64,000 nt of DNA, taken from Aminobacter sp. J41 (lineage in GTDB: Bacteria; Pseudomonadota; Alphaproteobacteria; Rhizobiales; Rhizobiaceae). Numbering within the stretch: position 1 is the stretch's first letter; each line of letters opens with the position of its first letter. A program made the position numbers and the translations under genes. Of the stretch, positions 1 to 9,503 are shown piece after piece. Location of the stretch: the NCBI RefSeq assembly GCF_000526635.1, contig NZ_JAGL01000011.1, positions 56,132 to 120,131 of the forward strand. Direction: 5' to 3'. The notes under the pieces are model-generated. The model made no database searches and was not told where the DNA came from. It saw nothing but the letters and a program-made list of their open reading frames with translations.

Positions 1-17
1 TCTCGTGCCGTGCGCGC

Positions 18-2258
18 ATGCTTGCTGCCCCTGCCTATCAGCGGCTGCTGGCGCTGGAGCCCTATTTGCGCCGTATCGTCCCGATTCTGATCATTGTCTT
101 CCTGGTCGTCATCGCCGGCACCCGCACGCTTGCGCTGCTCGCGCAGCGTGACGACGTCGAGCGCACCGCGCGCGGCATGCTGACGCTCGCCACCGCGCAG
201 ATGACCGAGTCGATGGAAGCGCAGCAGCTGCGCAGCGAAGGTGCGTTCCCTGATCCGCAGCCGCTTCTTGAAGAGATCGCCGCCCAGGGCGCGCTGACTT
301 CCAGCCACGTGCTGCTCGTCACCGACGCAAGCTTTGCCGTGCGCGCCGCCTCGCCGGCGGGAAGCGCGTGGATTGGCAAGCCGCTCGACGGCTTCATCCA
401 TGGGGGCCAGCCGCTGTTCCTGTTCGGCACCCGCGCCGGCGTAATGGAAGTCCAGGTCGACGGACAGCCATGGTTTGCGGCAATGGGAATCAGCGATGAC
501 CGCAAGTTTGCGACCGTCGCGATGATTTCGCAGTCGGCGGTGTTCGCCGACTGGCGCCGCAACGCGACGCTGAACGTTACGCTCTACGTCATCACCGCCG
601 TCGTGCTGCTGGTCGTGCTCTATGCCTATTTCGGCCAGGCTGCGCGGGCGCAGGCCGCCGACCGCCTCTATCTCGAGGCGCATGAGCGCGTGGACCTTGC
701 GCTGGTGCGCGGCCGATGCGGTCTGTGGGACTGGGACATGGTGCGCGGCAAGATGTACTGGTCGCGCTCGATGTACGAGATGCTGGGCTATGAGCCCACC
801 GAGGCGATGCTGTCGTTCGGCGTCGTCGCCGAGATCATTCATCCCGACGACGTCGACCTGTTCGATCTCGCCAACAAGATCGTCGCTGGCGAAATCGACC
901 AGATCGACCAGGTCTTCCGCATGCGCCATGCCGACGGCCAGTGGATGTGGATCCGCGCCAAGGCGCAGGTGAAGGACCCCGAGGCGCCGGAAATGCACCT
1001 CGTCGGCATCGCCGTCGACATTTCCGAGCAGCAGCGGCTTGCCCAGCGCTCGGAAACGGCCGACCTGCGGCTGCGCACCGCAATCGAGAGCATTTCGGAA
1101 TCCTTCGTCCTGTGGGATGCGTTCGACTGCCTGGTGATGTGCAACTCCAAGTACAAGCAGGATTACGGGCTTTCCGACCACGACGTCATTCCGGGCACGC
1201 CGCGCGTCGAGATCGAGAAGAAGATGATGGCGCTCGCCTATGAGCGCAGGCTGGCAAGCCCGAATGGCCCGCACAGCGGCGCCACCTACGAGCGTCAACT
1301 CGCCGACGGGCGCTGGCTGCAGGTCAACGAGCTGCGCACGCGCGACGGCGGCATGGTGTCGATCGGCGCGGACATCACCCAGCTCAAGCAGCAGCAGGAG
1401 AAGCTGACCGACAGCGAGCGGCGCCTGATGGCGACGATCCACGACCTGTCGCTGGCGCGCCGCGCCGAGGGCGAGCGCACTGCCGAACTCGTCGAGCTGA
1501 ACCGCAAGTACATGAAGGAAACCGAGCGCGCCGAAGCCGCGAACCGAGCGAAATCTGAATTCCTCGCCAATATGAGCCATGAGCTGCGTACGCCGCTCAA
1601 CGCCATCATCGGCTTCTCGGAGATGATGCAGCAGGCCTATTTCGGCCCGCTCGGCTCGGAGAAATACGTGGAGTATGTCGCTGACATCCACTCTTCCGGC
1701 CTCTACCTCCTTGGCGTCATCAACGACATCCTCGACATGTCGAAGATCGAAGCTGGCCAGTTCTCGATCGACCGCGAGCGGATCGACCTGCACCCGCTGA
1801 TCCTCGAGACGGTGCGCGTCGTGGCGCTGCAGGCGGCGGAGAAGTCGATCACGCTGTCGACCCAGATCGACGAGGGGCTGGTGCTGCATGCCGACCGCCG
1901 CGCGATCAAGCAGATCGTCATCAACCTTCTCTCCAACGCGGTGAAGTTCACCGGCCACGGCGGCAAGGTGACGATGCGCGCCCGCAAGGCCGGCGGCGCG
2001 ATCACCCTCAGCATCGAGGACAATGGCTGCGGCATTCCGAAGGACGCGCTCAAGAAGCTCGGCCGTCCGTTCGAGCAGGTACAGAACCAGTTCTCGAAGA
2101 ACCACACCGGCTCGGGCCTTGGTCTTGCCATTTCGCGCTCGCTTGCCGAACTGCATGGCGGCGCGTTGAAGATCCGTTCGACCGAGAATGTCGGCACCAT
2201 CGTCTCGGTGCGCATTCCGATCCGCCCCGTGAAGGTGGCGCCGAAGAAGGCCGCCTGA
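18..2258 (+). CDS. pleC: PleC-type PAS sensor histidine kinase
   Basis: Membrane-bound sensor kinase of 746 residues. Two membrane helices (about residues 20-37 and 188-207) bracket a periplasmic segment; two PAS-like regions (about 225-345 and 355-455) precede a HisKA domain with the H box SHELRTPLN (phospho-acceptor His521) and an HATPase domain with N, G1 (DNGCGIP) and G2 (GSGLGL) boxes. The YFGPLG stretch just after the H box is typical of the PleC/DivJ/PdhS group, which controls DivK phosphorylation and polar development. Position beside glnE matches the arrangement I recall around pleC in Sinorhizobium (knowledge, not checked). The first ATG lies only 18 bases from the window edge and the frame stays open upstream, so the true start could lie outside. 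The exact paralogue (PleC versus another PdhS-type kinase) is inferred. Confidence 0.75.
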   Translation: MLAAPAYQRLLALEPYLRRIVPILIIVFLVVIAGTRTLALLAQRDDVERTARGMLTLATAQMTESMEAQQLRSEGAFPDPQPLLEEIAAQGALTSSHVLLVTDASFAVRAASPAGSAWIGKPLDGFIHGGQPLFLFGTRAGVMEVQVDGQPWFAAMGISDDRKFATVAMISQSAVFADWRRNATLNVTLYVITAVVLLVVLYAYFGQAARAQAADRLYLEAHERVDLALVRGRCGLWDWDMVRGKMYWSRSMYEMLGYEPTEAMLSFGVVAEIIHPDDVDLFDLANKIVAGEIDQIDQVFRMRHADGQWMWIRAKAQVKDPEAPEMHLVGIAVDISEQQRLAQRSETADLRLRTAIESISESFVLWDAFDCLVMCNSKYKQDYGLSDHDVIPGTPRVEIEKKMMALAYERRLASPNGPHSGATYERQLADGRWLQVNELRTRDGGMVSIGADITQLKQQQEKLTDSERRLMATIHDLSLARRAEGERTAELVELNRKYMKETERAEAANRAKSEFLANMSHELRTPLNAIIGFSEMMQQAYFGPLGSEKYVEYVADIHSSGLYLLGVINDILDMSKIEAGQFSIDRERIDLHPLILETVRVVALQAAEKSITLSTQIDEGLVLHADRRAIKQIVINLLSNAVKFTGHGGKVTMRARKAGGAITLSIEDNGCGIPKDALKKLGRPFEQVQNQFSKNHTGSGLGLAISRSLAELHGGALKIRSTENVGTIVSVRIPIRPVKVAPKKAA

Positions 2259-2274
2259 GCAGCCCCTTCCCAAA

Positions 2275-5223
2275 TCAGGCTGAAAGCAGCTTCTTGAACG
2301 CGTCGGACACGGTGGCTGCCGTGTCCTTGATGTGCGCCTGGAGAACGTCAATGCTTGGCAGGTCTGTGCTGCGCAGAAGCAGGTCGGCAACGCCCGGCGG
2401 CACGTCGTCCGGTTCGAGTGGACCGGTCAGGCATAGCCGCACGATCTGCGTCAGTGACAGGTAAAGCTCGTAGGCGCGCACGAGATCGTCGCGCGTCTTG
2501 GGACTGCAGAACTCCGGCGTCAGCCGCGCCAGCGCATCTCCGGTCGAGGTAGGCGGCCACTCGCCCGGCTCGATGTTGCCGGTAAGCCGCGCGCACTGGG
2601 CGATGAACTCAAGATCGATCTGGCCACCTGAAATCAGCTTCAAATCCCAGATGTTGCGGGGCGGCTTTTCCTGCGCGATCGTCGCGCGCATCTCGCGCGC
2701 GTCCTTGAAGATTTTCTTCGGCTCGCGGTCGAGCGCGATGATCTGCGCCACCTCCTCATCGGCCTCCTTGCAGAGGCTTTCGTCGCCTGCAATCGCGCGG
2801 CCGCGCGTCAGCGCCATGTGCTCCCAGGTCCATGCCTCGGTGCGCTGGTATTTGCGGAAGGCATCGATATGGGTGGCCACGGGCCCCTTGTTGCCGGAGG
2901 GGCGCAGACGGAGATCGAGCTCATAAAGCACGCCCTCGGCCGTCGGCGCGGAAACAGCTGCGATCAGGCGCTGGGTGAGACGCGCATAGTAGTGTGAAGG
3001 GGCAAGGCCCTTCTCCCCGTCGGATTCGTCGGCGTCCGGGTCGTGATCGTAGAGCAGGATGAGGTCGACGTCGGAGCCGGCTGTCAGCTCCCGGCTGCCG
3101 AGCTTGCCCATTCCGAGAATCGCGACGCGTCCGCCTGGCACGCGGCCATGGCGGATGGCAAACTCTTCCTGCACGGCGGCTAGCGCCGCGCCTATCGTCA
3201 GATCGGCAAGGTCAGAAAACGCCTTGCCGGCGCGCACGGCATCGATCGCGCCTTTCATCAGGCGCACGCCGATCAGGAATTGCTGCTCGGCCGCAAAGAT
3301 GCGCAGGCGGTCGAGCTTTTCCTCGTGCAGCTCCGCGCCCTGTAGGAACGCGTCGAGCCGCGCGGAGAGGTAGGCCTTGTTCGGCAGCTCCGACAGCAGC
3401 GCCGGGTCGAGCAGCCCGTCGAAGACGTGCGGGCGGCGGGTGATGATCGCGGCAAGCCGCGGCGCCGCGCCCATGATGGTGGCAAGCAGGTCGAGCAGCG
3501 CGGGATTGGACTGGAGCAGCGAGAACAGCTGGATGCCCGCGGGAAGCCCCGCCAGAAACTCATCGAAGCGCAGTAGCGCCTCGTCGGCGCGCCTGGTGCG
3601 GCCGAAGGTTTCGAGCAGTGCTGGCGTCAACTCCGTCAGACGCTCGCGCGCCTCCGACGATTGCGTCGCGCGGTAGCGCCCAAAGTGCCACGTCCGGATC
3701 ACGCGGCAGATGTCGCTCGGCCGGGAGAAGCCGAGTTCCGAAAGCGTCTGCAGGGTCGAGGGGTCATCTACGTCGCCGGTGAAGACGAGGTTGCCGACGC
3801 CGCGCGACAGCTGCGGCGCCGTCTCGAACAGGGCTGCATAGTGGCTCTCGACCAGCAGCAGCGACTTGCGGAAGGATGCCGAGAATTCCTCGGCACTGGC
3901 AAAGCCAACCATACGTGCAATGCGCTCCAGCCCCTCGTCGTCCTCGGGCAAATTGTGGGTCTGCTCGTCGGCGACCATCTGGATGGCGTGCTCGACGTCG
4001 CGCAGGAACCAGTACTGGGCCGTCAGCGCATCGCGCGCGTCGGGCGTGATCCAGCCGCGCTCGGCCAGCACCTTCAGCATCTCGATTGTCTCCCGGCCGC
4101 GCAGTTCCGGGAAACGCCCGCCCGCGATTAGCTGCTGTGTCTGCACGAAGAATTCGATCTCTCGGATGCCGCCACGACCAAGCTTGACGTTGTGACCTTT
4201 CACGGCCACCTCGCCGTGGCCCTTGTGGGCATGGATCTGGCGCTTGATCGAATGAACGTCCGCGATCGCCGCAAAGTCCATGTACTTGCGCCAGACATAG
4301 GGCGTCAGTTCCTTGAGGAAGGCATTACCCGCCTCGATGTCACCGGCGACCGGGCGCGCCTTGATCATCGCCGCGCGCTCCCAGTTCTGGCCCCTGCCCT
4401 CATAGTAGATCAGCGCAGCCTCGACCGGGATTGCTAGCGGCGTCGAGCCGGGGTCGGGGCGGAGGCGCAGGTCGGTGCGGAAAACATAGCCGTGCTCGGT
4501 GCGGTCCTGGAGGATGCGCACCAGCCGCCGCGTCAGGCGCACGAAAGTATCGGCCGCCTCGTAAGGTTCCGGCACCGCCGGGGCGAACGGATCGAAGAAG
4601 ATGATGAGGTCGATGTCGGAGGAAAAGTTCAGCTCACGCGCGCCGAGCTTACCCATGCCCAGCACGATCCAGCCGGATTTTTCCGCCGGCTTCGCCAGAT
4701 CAACGAGCTTCAGCTTGCCCGTCCGATTGGCTTCGAGGAGCAGGAAGTCTATGGCGGTCGCGACGCAGGCGTCCGCGAGATCGCTGAGGCGGCGGACGGT
4801 AACGGAGGCGTCGGCCGCGCCGGCAAGGTCGGCAAGCGCGATCAGGAAATGCGCCTCACCCTTGGCTTCGCGCAGCTCCTTCATCAGCAGAGATTCGCTC
4901 TGCCCCTGGCGGGTGCCGAGGGCGCGGATCTGCTCGTTGATCTCCTTCAGCCGCTGGGAAAGAGGCGTAGAGAAGAGGTTCTCCAGCGCCGCGAGGTAGC
5001 GACGGGCGCAGCCTTTAAGAAAGGGAGAGAGATCGAAGGCCGCGCCGAGGAAGGCCGCCAGCGGCGACTTGCCATGCAGCAGCGCCGCGGTCTTCCCGTA
5101 GCCGCCCTCCCTGGCGGCGTCAGCCAAGTCGCTCAGGCCTTCCGCTGCCGCCTTCGCATCCAGCGGTTCCAGATGAATGACCGTAGTTCCGAACCAGGTC
5201 TCGCCGTTCTCAGCCTTGCTCAT
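2275..5223 (-). CDS. glnE: Bifunctional glutamine-synthetase adenylyltransferase/deadenylylase
   Basis: GlnE adenylylates and deadenylylates glutamine synthetase in response to PII, tuning ammonia assimilation. The 982-residue length is normal for the family. Two nucleotidyltransferase halves are visible: the first with GMGKLGARELNFSSDIDLI (Asp residues near 203-205), the second with GMGKLGSRELTAGSDVDLI in the C-terminal half, each followed by conserved helical regulatory domains. The gene converges with the upstream kinase gene and starts 14 bases inside the end of the following sensor-kinase gene on the same strand, so the two are probably translationally coupled. No lesion seen. Confidence 0.95.
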   Translation of the reverse strand: MSKAENGETWFGTTVIHLEPLDAKAAAEGLSDLADAAREGGYGKTAALLHGKSPLAAFLGAAFDLSPFLKGCARRYLAALENLFSTPLSQRLKEINEQIRALGTRQGQSESLLMKELREAKGEAHFLIALADLAGAADASVTVRRLSDLADACVATAIDFLLLEANRTGKLKLVDLAKPAEKSGWIVLGMGKLGARELNFSSDIDLIIFFDPFAPAVPEPYEAADTFVRLTRRLVRILQDRTEHGYVFRTDLRLRPDPGSTPLAIPVEAALIYYEGRGQNWERAAMIKARPVAGDIEAGNAFLKELTPYVWRKYMDFAAIADVHSIKRQIHAHKGHGEVAVKGHNVKLGRGGIREIEFFVQTQQLIAGGRFPELRGRETIEMLKVLAERGWITPDARDALTAQYWFLRDVEHAIQMVADEQTHNLPEDDEGLERIARMVGFASAEEFSASFRKSLLLVESHYAALFETAPQLSRGVGNLVFTGDVDDPSTLQTLSELGFSRPSDICRVIRTWHFGRYRATQSSEARERLTELTPALLETFGRTRRADEALLRFDEFLAGLPAGIQLFSLLQSNPALLDLLATIMGAAPRLAAIITRRPHVFDGLLDPALLSELPNKAYLSARLDAFLQGAELHEEKLDRLRIFAAEQQFLIGVRLMKGAIDAVRAGKAFSDLADLTIGAALAAVQEEFAIRHGRVPGGRVAILGMGKLGSRELTAGSDVDLILLYDHDPDADESDGEKGLAPSHYYARLTQRLIAAVSAPTAEGVLYELDLRLRPSGNKGPVATHIDAFRKYQRTEAWTWEHMALTRGRAIAGDESLCKEADEEVAQIIALDREPKKIFKDAREMRATIAQEKPPRNIWDLKLISGGQIDLEFIAQCARLTGNIEPGEWPPTSTGDALARLTPEFCSPKTRDDLVRAYELYLSLTQIVRLCLTGPLEPDDVPPGVADLLLRSTDLPSIDVLQAHIKDTAATVSDAFKKLLSA

Positions 5224-6649
5224 CTTTGTGCGAATCCTCCCGGAAGATCATCCGCACGGATAGTCCGGGGTTTCGCCCTGCCAATTCAAGCCTCCCGTGA
5301 TGAAATTCCATCACGGCCTTGGCGAGGCTAAGGCCGAGGCCGGATCCCGGCTGCGAGCGGCTCCGCTCGAGACGCACGAAGCGCTCCGTCGCGCGGTCGC
5401 GATCCTCGTCCGGAATGCCCGGGCCGTTGTCGGCGACTTCGATGACGTAGCCGTCATCCTCGCGGCCAAGCGAGACCTGCACCTTCGGTGCCTCGCCAGA
5501 GCCCGCCGAGTACTTGATTGCATTGTCGACGATGTTGGACAGCGCCTGCGCGACCAGCTCGCGGTTGGCGGTGATGCTCGCCTCGCCCGCGATCGAGGCC
5601 TCGATGGTCACACCCATCTCTTCTGCAACTGGCTCGTAGAGCTCCACGACGTCGGCAACGGTTTGTTGGAGGTCGACGGTTGTAGTCTGCTCTGACGATT
5701 GGCCAGCCTCGAGACGCGAGATCATCAGGATCGCGTTGAAGGTGCGGATAAGCTGGTCCGACTCGCGGATGGTCGCCTCCAGCGCCTCGCGGTAGTCGGC
5801 GTCCCGGGGATCGCCCGCAAGTGCTGCCTCGGCGCGGTTGCGCAGGCGCGTGAGCGGCGTCTTGAGGTCGTGGGCAATGTTGTCGGAGACCTGCTTGAGG
5901 CCATCGTTCAGCCGGGCGATGCGCGCCAGCATAACGTTGAGGTTCTGCGACAGGCGGTCGAACTCATCGCCGGTGCCACTCACCGGCAGGCGTTCAGACA
6001 GGTCGCCCGCCATGATCCGCCGGCTCGCCTCCGAGACGGTATCGATGCGGCGCAGCGCCCGGCGGCCGACGAAGAACCAGATCACGGCGGCACCAATCCC
6101 CATCATGCCGAAGGCGAGGATCAGCGAACGGTTGACGATGTCGCGAACGATCTGCGGCTCGCCGAGGTCGCGGCCGACGAGCAGGATCATCTGGTTGGGA
6201 AGGCGCAGCACCAGCGCGACGGCCTGGTGGCCGCTGAACTCCGCCTGTTCTTCGCCCTCTTCGGTCGTCGCCGCACTCCTGTCGCCATAGCGCCGATATG
6301 CGAAGGGGCGTCCGGTCCAGCCGTCGCCCTCGAGCACGCCCGGCTCAATGCTCTCGACGTTTCCAGACAGAATACGCCCGTTCGGATCTGCCAGCAGGTA
6401 GAGATTGGCGCCGGGCTGACGCGAGCGGACCTCAACGAAGCGCACCAGCGCCGGCAGGCTGCCGCGCTGGTAGGCTCGCGACAACACCTCCATCTCCTCG
6501 GCGATAGTCTCCTGCGTCTGGGCGGTCAGCATGCTCACCGACAGCGACGACATGTAGAAGACCAGCACTGCCGCGCAGAGCGCGAACAGCACCATGAACA
6601 TCGCAGTGAGGCGTGCCGCCGTCGTGCGCAGGACCGCGGGCAGCATCAT
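5210..6649 (-). CDS. Two-component sensor histidine kinase
   Basis: Membrane sensor kinase of 479 residues. A membrane helix at about 15-35, a periplasmic domain to about 175, a second helix at about 176-196, then a HAMP linker, HisKA with NIAHDLKTPLTRL (His260) and an HATPase domain (DNGPGIPDEDR, GSGLGLSLAKAV). Its start overlaps the end of the OmpR-type regulator gene by four bases (ATGA), so kinase and regulator form a pair; its end overlaps glnE by 14 bases. In rhizobia an orthologous pair lies between glnE and degP, but its stimulus is not known to me; the DegP neighbour hints at envelope sensing (inference). Confidence 0.85.
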   Translation of the reverse strand: MMLPAVLRTTAARLTAMFMVLFALCAAVLVFYMSSLSVSMLTAQTQETIAEEMEVLSRAYQRGSLPALVRFVEVRSRQPGANLYLLADPNGRILSGNVESIEPGVLEGDGWTGRPFAYRRYGDRSAATTEEGEEQAEFSGHQAVALVLRLPNQMILLVGRDLGEPQIVRDIVNRSLILAFGMMGIGAAVIWFFVGRRALRRIDTVSEASRRIMAGDLSERLPVSGTGDEFDRLSQNLNVMLARIARLNDGLKQVSDNIAHDLKTPLTRLRNRAEAALAGDPRDADYREALEATIRESDQLIRTFNAILMISRLEAGQSSEQTTTVDLQQTVADVVELYEPVAEEMGVTIEASIAGEASITANRELVAQALSNIVDNAIKYSAGSGEAPKVQVSLGREDDGYVIEVADNGPGIPDEDRDRATERFVRLERSRSQPGSGLGLSLAKAVMEFHHGRLELAGRNPGLSVRMIFREDSHKDEQG

Positions 6650-7320
6650 CCGGCCTTCAGCATGTAGCCGGCGCCGCGGATGGTGTGGAGGACGGGCGTT
6701 TCGTACCCCTTCTCGATCTTCGAGCGCAGCCGCGAGACGTGTACGTCGATGACGTTGGTCTGCGGGTCGAAATGATAGTCCCAGACGTTTTCGAGCAGCA
6801 TGGTACGGGTCACCACCTGCCCGGCATGGCGCATCAGATATTCGAGCAGACGAAACTCGCGCGGCTGCAGCGGGATCTCCTTGCCAGCACGCTTGACGGT
6901 GTGAGAGAGCCGGTCGAGCTCAAGGTCGCCGACGCGGTAGACGGTCTCGACCTCGCGCGGACTGCCGCGGCGCTCCAGCACTTCGACGCGGGCAAGCAGC
7001 TCACTGAAGGCATAGGGCTTGGTGAGGTAATCGTCGCCGCCGGCGCGGAGGCCGGTGACCCGGTCGTCGACCTCGCCCAGCGCCGAGAGGATCAGCACCG
7101 GCGTTGTAATGCCGCTGGTACGCAGCCCTGAAATCACGGAAAGGCCGTCGCGGCGCGGCAGCATGCGGTCGACGACGAGAACGTCGTAGTCGCCGTCCAG
7201 CGCCAGCTGGTAGCCGCTGTCGCCGTCGAAGGTGACATGCGCGTTGTGGCCCGCTTCGCCGAGAGCCTTCTGCAGGTACTCCGCGGCTTCGCGGTCATCT
7301 TCAATGACAAGAATCTTCAT
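6646..7320 (-). CDS. OmpR-family response regulator
   Basis: DNA-binding response regulator of 224 residues: receiver domain with acidic pocket (EDD at 7-9), phospho-acceptor Asp51 in VVDRMLP and conserved Lys in LTKPYAF, followed by an OmpR/PhoB winged helix (about 128-222, ending in TIRGAGYML). It is the first gene of the pair with the downstream sensor kinase (4-base overlap). It follows degP after about 70 bases holding the degP terminator, so it probably has its own promoter there or partial read-through. Regulon cannot be deduced from the sequence. Confidence 0.88.
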   Translation of the reverse strand: MKILVIEDDREAAEYLQKALGEAGHNAHVTFDGDSGYQLALDGDYDVLVVDRMLPRRDGLSVISGLRTSGITTPVLILSALGEVDDRVTGLRAGGDDYLTKPYAFSELLARVEVLERRGSPREVETVYRVGDLELDRLSHTVKRAGKEIPLQPREFRLLEYLMRHAGQVVTRTMLLENVWDYHFDPQTNVIDVHVSRLRSKIEKGYETPVLHTIRGAGYMLKAG

Positions 7321-7340
7321 GGGCGCGACTATACGCGAAA

Positions 7341-7375
7341 AAGGAAGGAGGCGACGGCCCTGAGACCGTCGCCTT
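7341..7375 (-). terminator. Rho-independent terminator of degP
   Basis: On the minus strand an 8-bp perfect stem (GGCGACGG with CCGTCGCC, 7350-7357 and 7366-7373) is followed by a T-rich run ending in CCTTTTTC. It lies 14 bases after the degP stop codon. Confidence 0.75.
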
Positions 7376-7388
7376 GTTCATACCGCGA

Positions 7389-8921
7389 TCAGCCGATCGG
7401 CAGCGGCACGAAGTGGTTGTTGTTGTCGCGGGAGACCTGCAGCAGGACCGCCTTGCGGCCCGCCTTCGAGGCTTCCTCGACAGCCTTGCCGATATCCTCG
7501 CCGCTCGTCACCAGGTTCGAGTTCACCGCGACGATCACGTCGCCGACCTGGATGTCGCGCTCCTCAGCAGGGCTGCCCGGCTCGACTTCGGTTACGACCA
7601 CGCCCTTGCCATCATCGGCCGGGGCCACGGTTATGCCGAGGTCAGCGAGAGCGGTGTCGGCGGTCGCCTTGCCGCTCGACGGCGCCTCAGCCTTGGCGGT
7701 GTCGGTCGGCAGTTCGCCGAGCTTGACCTTCAGCTTCTCTTCCTTGCCGCCACGCCACAGGGTGACCTCGACCTCCTCGCCCGGGGCGAAGCTGCCGATG
7801 GTACGAGCAAGTTCTCGCGGGTTGGCGACGTCGCGCCCATTGACGGAGGTGATGACGTCACCCGCCTTGATGCCGGCGGCAAGGCCCGGGCCATTCGCCT
7901 GCGGTTCGGTCACAAGCGCGCCCTTCGGCTTCTCGAGGCCGATCGACTCGGCAATCTCGTCGGTCACCGGCTGGATCTGGACGCCCAGCCAGCCACGGGT
8001 CACCGCGCCATTCTCGATCAGGTTCTTGACGACGTGGTTCGCGGTCGAGGCCGGGATGGCGAAGGCGATGCCGACATTGCCGCCCGACGGCGAGAAGATC
8101 GCTGTGTTGACGCCGACGACTTCGCCATTGAGGTTGAAGGCCGGGCCACCGGAATTGCCGCGGTTCACCGCAGCGTCGATCTGGATGAAGTCGTCATACA
8201 GCGTCGCGCCAATGTCACGCCCGCGGGCTGAAACGATACCTGCCGTCACGGTGCCACCAAGGCCGAACGGGTTACCGACGGCGACGACCCAGTCACCAAC
8301 GCGAACCTTCGAGTCGTCGGCAAAGGCGACATAGGTGAAGGTCTTGTCCGCCTCGACTTTCAGTACGGCAAGGTCGGTGCGCGGGTCAGTGCCGACCAGC
8401 TTCGCATCAAACTCCTCGCCGTCATCGGTAACGATGACGAAGTCCGAGCCGCCCTCGACGACGTGGTTGTTGGTGACGAGGTAGCCGTCACCGGAAATGA
8501 AGAAGCCGGAACCCTGCGCAACCGGGCGCGAACGCTCCTTCCCCGGGCGCTCCGGACGTGCGCGCTGGCGCGGATTGCCGAACTCGCGCTCGCCCCGGAA
8601 TTCACGGAAGAAGCGGTACAGCGGATGATCACGCGGCAGGTCCTCAAAGCCCGGCATGCCGAACGAGAAGCCGTTGCGGCGATCGCTTGCCGGATCAACC
8701 TTTGCCTGGACCCGGACGCTCACGACGGCCGGCTTGACGCGCTCGACAACATCGGCAAAGCCCGCGCTCTGCTGGACGCCCTCGACCTTGACCGCCTCTG
8801 CATAGGAAGGCAGAGCCCCGGAGGTGACGGCGCCGAAACCGATCGCGCTGGCGATGGCAACCGAAGCCGCAGCAGCGAGCCAGCGGTTACGTGCCTTAGA
8901 AACAGTCTGGTTCTGAGTCAT
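7389..8921 (-). CDS. degP: Periplasmic serine protease/chaperone DegP (Do family)
   Basis: HtrA-type protease of 510 residues that degrades or refolds damaged envelope proteins. An N-terminal hydrophobic segment (about 14-36) ending near SYAEA suggests Sec export. The trypsin-like domain has the triad His153 (TNNHVVEGG), Asp183 (PRTDLAVLK) and Ser257 (RGNSGGPAF). Two PDZ domains follow (about 305-395 and 415-500; GWLGVQI, PGLAAGIKAGDVI, GSPAEERDIQVGDVI). Length and architecture are standard. The gene lies between the ccm genes and a two-component pair; a clear terminator follows. Confidence 0.93.
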   Translation of the reverse strand: MTQNQTVSKARNRWLAAAASVAIASAIGFGAVTSGALPSYAEAVKVEGVQQSAGFADVVERVKPAVVSVRVQAKVDPASDRRNGFSFGMPGFEDLPRDHPLYRFFREFRGEREFGNPRQRARPERPGKERSRPVAQGSGFFISGDGYLVTNNHVVEGGSDFVIVTDDGEEFDAKLVGTDPRTDLAVLKVEADKTFTYVAFADDSKVRVGDWVVAVGNPFGLGGTVTAGIVSARGRDIGATLYDDFIQIDAAVNRGNSGGPAFNLNGEVVGVNTAIFSPSGGNVGIAFAIPASTANHVVKNLIENGAVTRGWLGVQIQPVTDEIAESIGLEKPKGALVTEPQANGPGLAAGIKAGDVITSVNGRDVANPRELARTIGSFAPGEEVEVTLWRGGKEEKLKVKLGELPTDTAKAEAPSSGKATADTALADLGITVAPADDGKGVVVTEVEPGSPAEERDIQVGDVIVAVNSNLVTSGEDIGKAVEEASKAGRKAVLLQVSRDNNNHFVPLPIG

Positions 8922-9029
8922 CTCGCATTTCCCTGGTGATACCGTGGATGCGCCATCGCACCCTTGGCCTCTGAGATAGGCGAGCCAACCTTACAGCGCC
9001 ATTTCCGGCGCATGAAACTTTTGTAATCT

Positions 9030-9503
9030 TCAGGAGCGGGAGGTGTCGTCCCCGCCTAGGATTTCGCGGAGCTTCTGCTCCTCCTCGGGCGTGAGCGCGG
9101 CTGAGGCCGGCTTCGCAACTCGCTTGCGGCCGCGCACGAACAGGAACGTGCCGCCGATGACCAGCAGCACGACGGGAGTGGCCCACAGGATGGCGTTGCG
9201 AGCGCTTACACGCGGCTGCAACAGCACGAACTCGCCGTAGCGCGAGACGACATAGTCGATGACCTCTTCGTCGGTCGCACCGGCGACCAGACGCTCGCGA
9301 ACAAGAACGCGGAGGTCGCGGGCGAGCTCGGCATCCGAGTCGTCGATCGACTGGTTCTGGCAGACCATGCAGCGCAGCCCCGCCGACAGCTTTCGCGCAC
9401 GCTGCTCGAGCACCGGGTCATCCAGCACTTCCGACGGCTGTACCGCCAGCGCCGGCATGGCGAGCGAAAACAGCAGAATCAGCGATGCAGCGAGCTTCCT
9501 CAT
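9030..9503 (-). CDS. ccmH: Cytochrome c maturation protein CcmH (CycL)
   Basis: CcmH/CycL keeps the CXXCH cysteines of apocytochrome c reduced for heme ligation. The 157-residue protein has an N-terminal signal peptide (about 1-21), the family signature LRCMVCQN with redox Cys45 and Cys48, and one C-terminal membrane helix (about 106-125). Its start overlaps ccmF by four bases (ATGA). It is the last gene of ccmI-ccmE-ccmF-ccmH, the same order as cycHJKL in rhizobia. Confidence 0.95.
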   Translation of the reverse strand: MRKLAASLILLFSLAMPALAVQPSEVLDDPVLEQRARKLSAGLRCMVCQNQSIDDSDAELARDLRVLVRERLVAGATDEEVIDYVVSRYGEFVLLQPRVSARNAILWATPVVLLVIGGTFLFVRGRKRVAKPASAALTPEEEQKLREILGGDDTSRS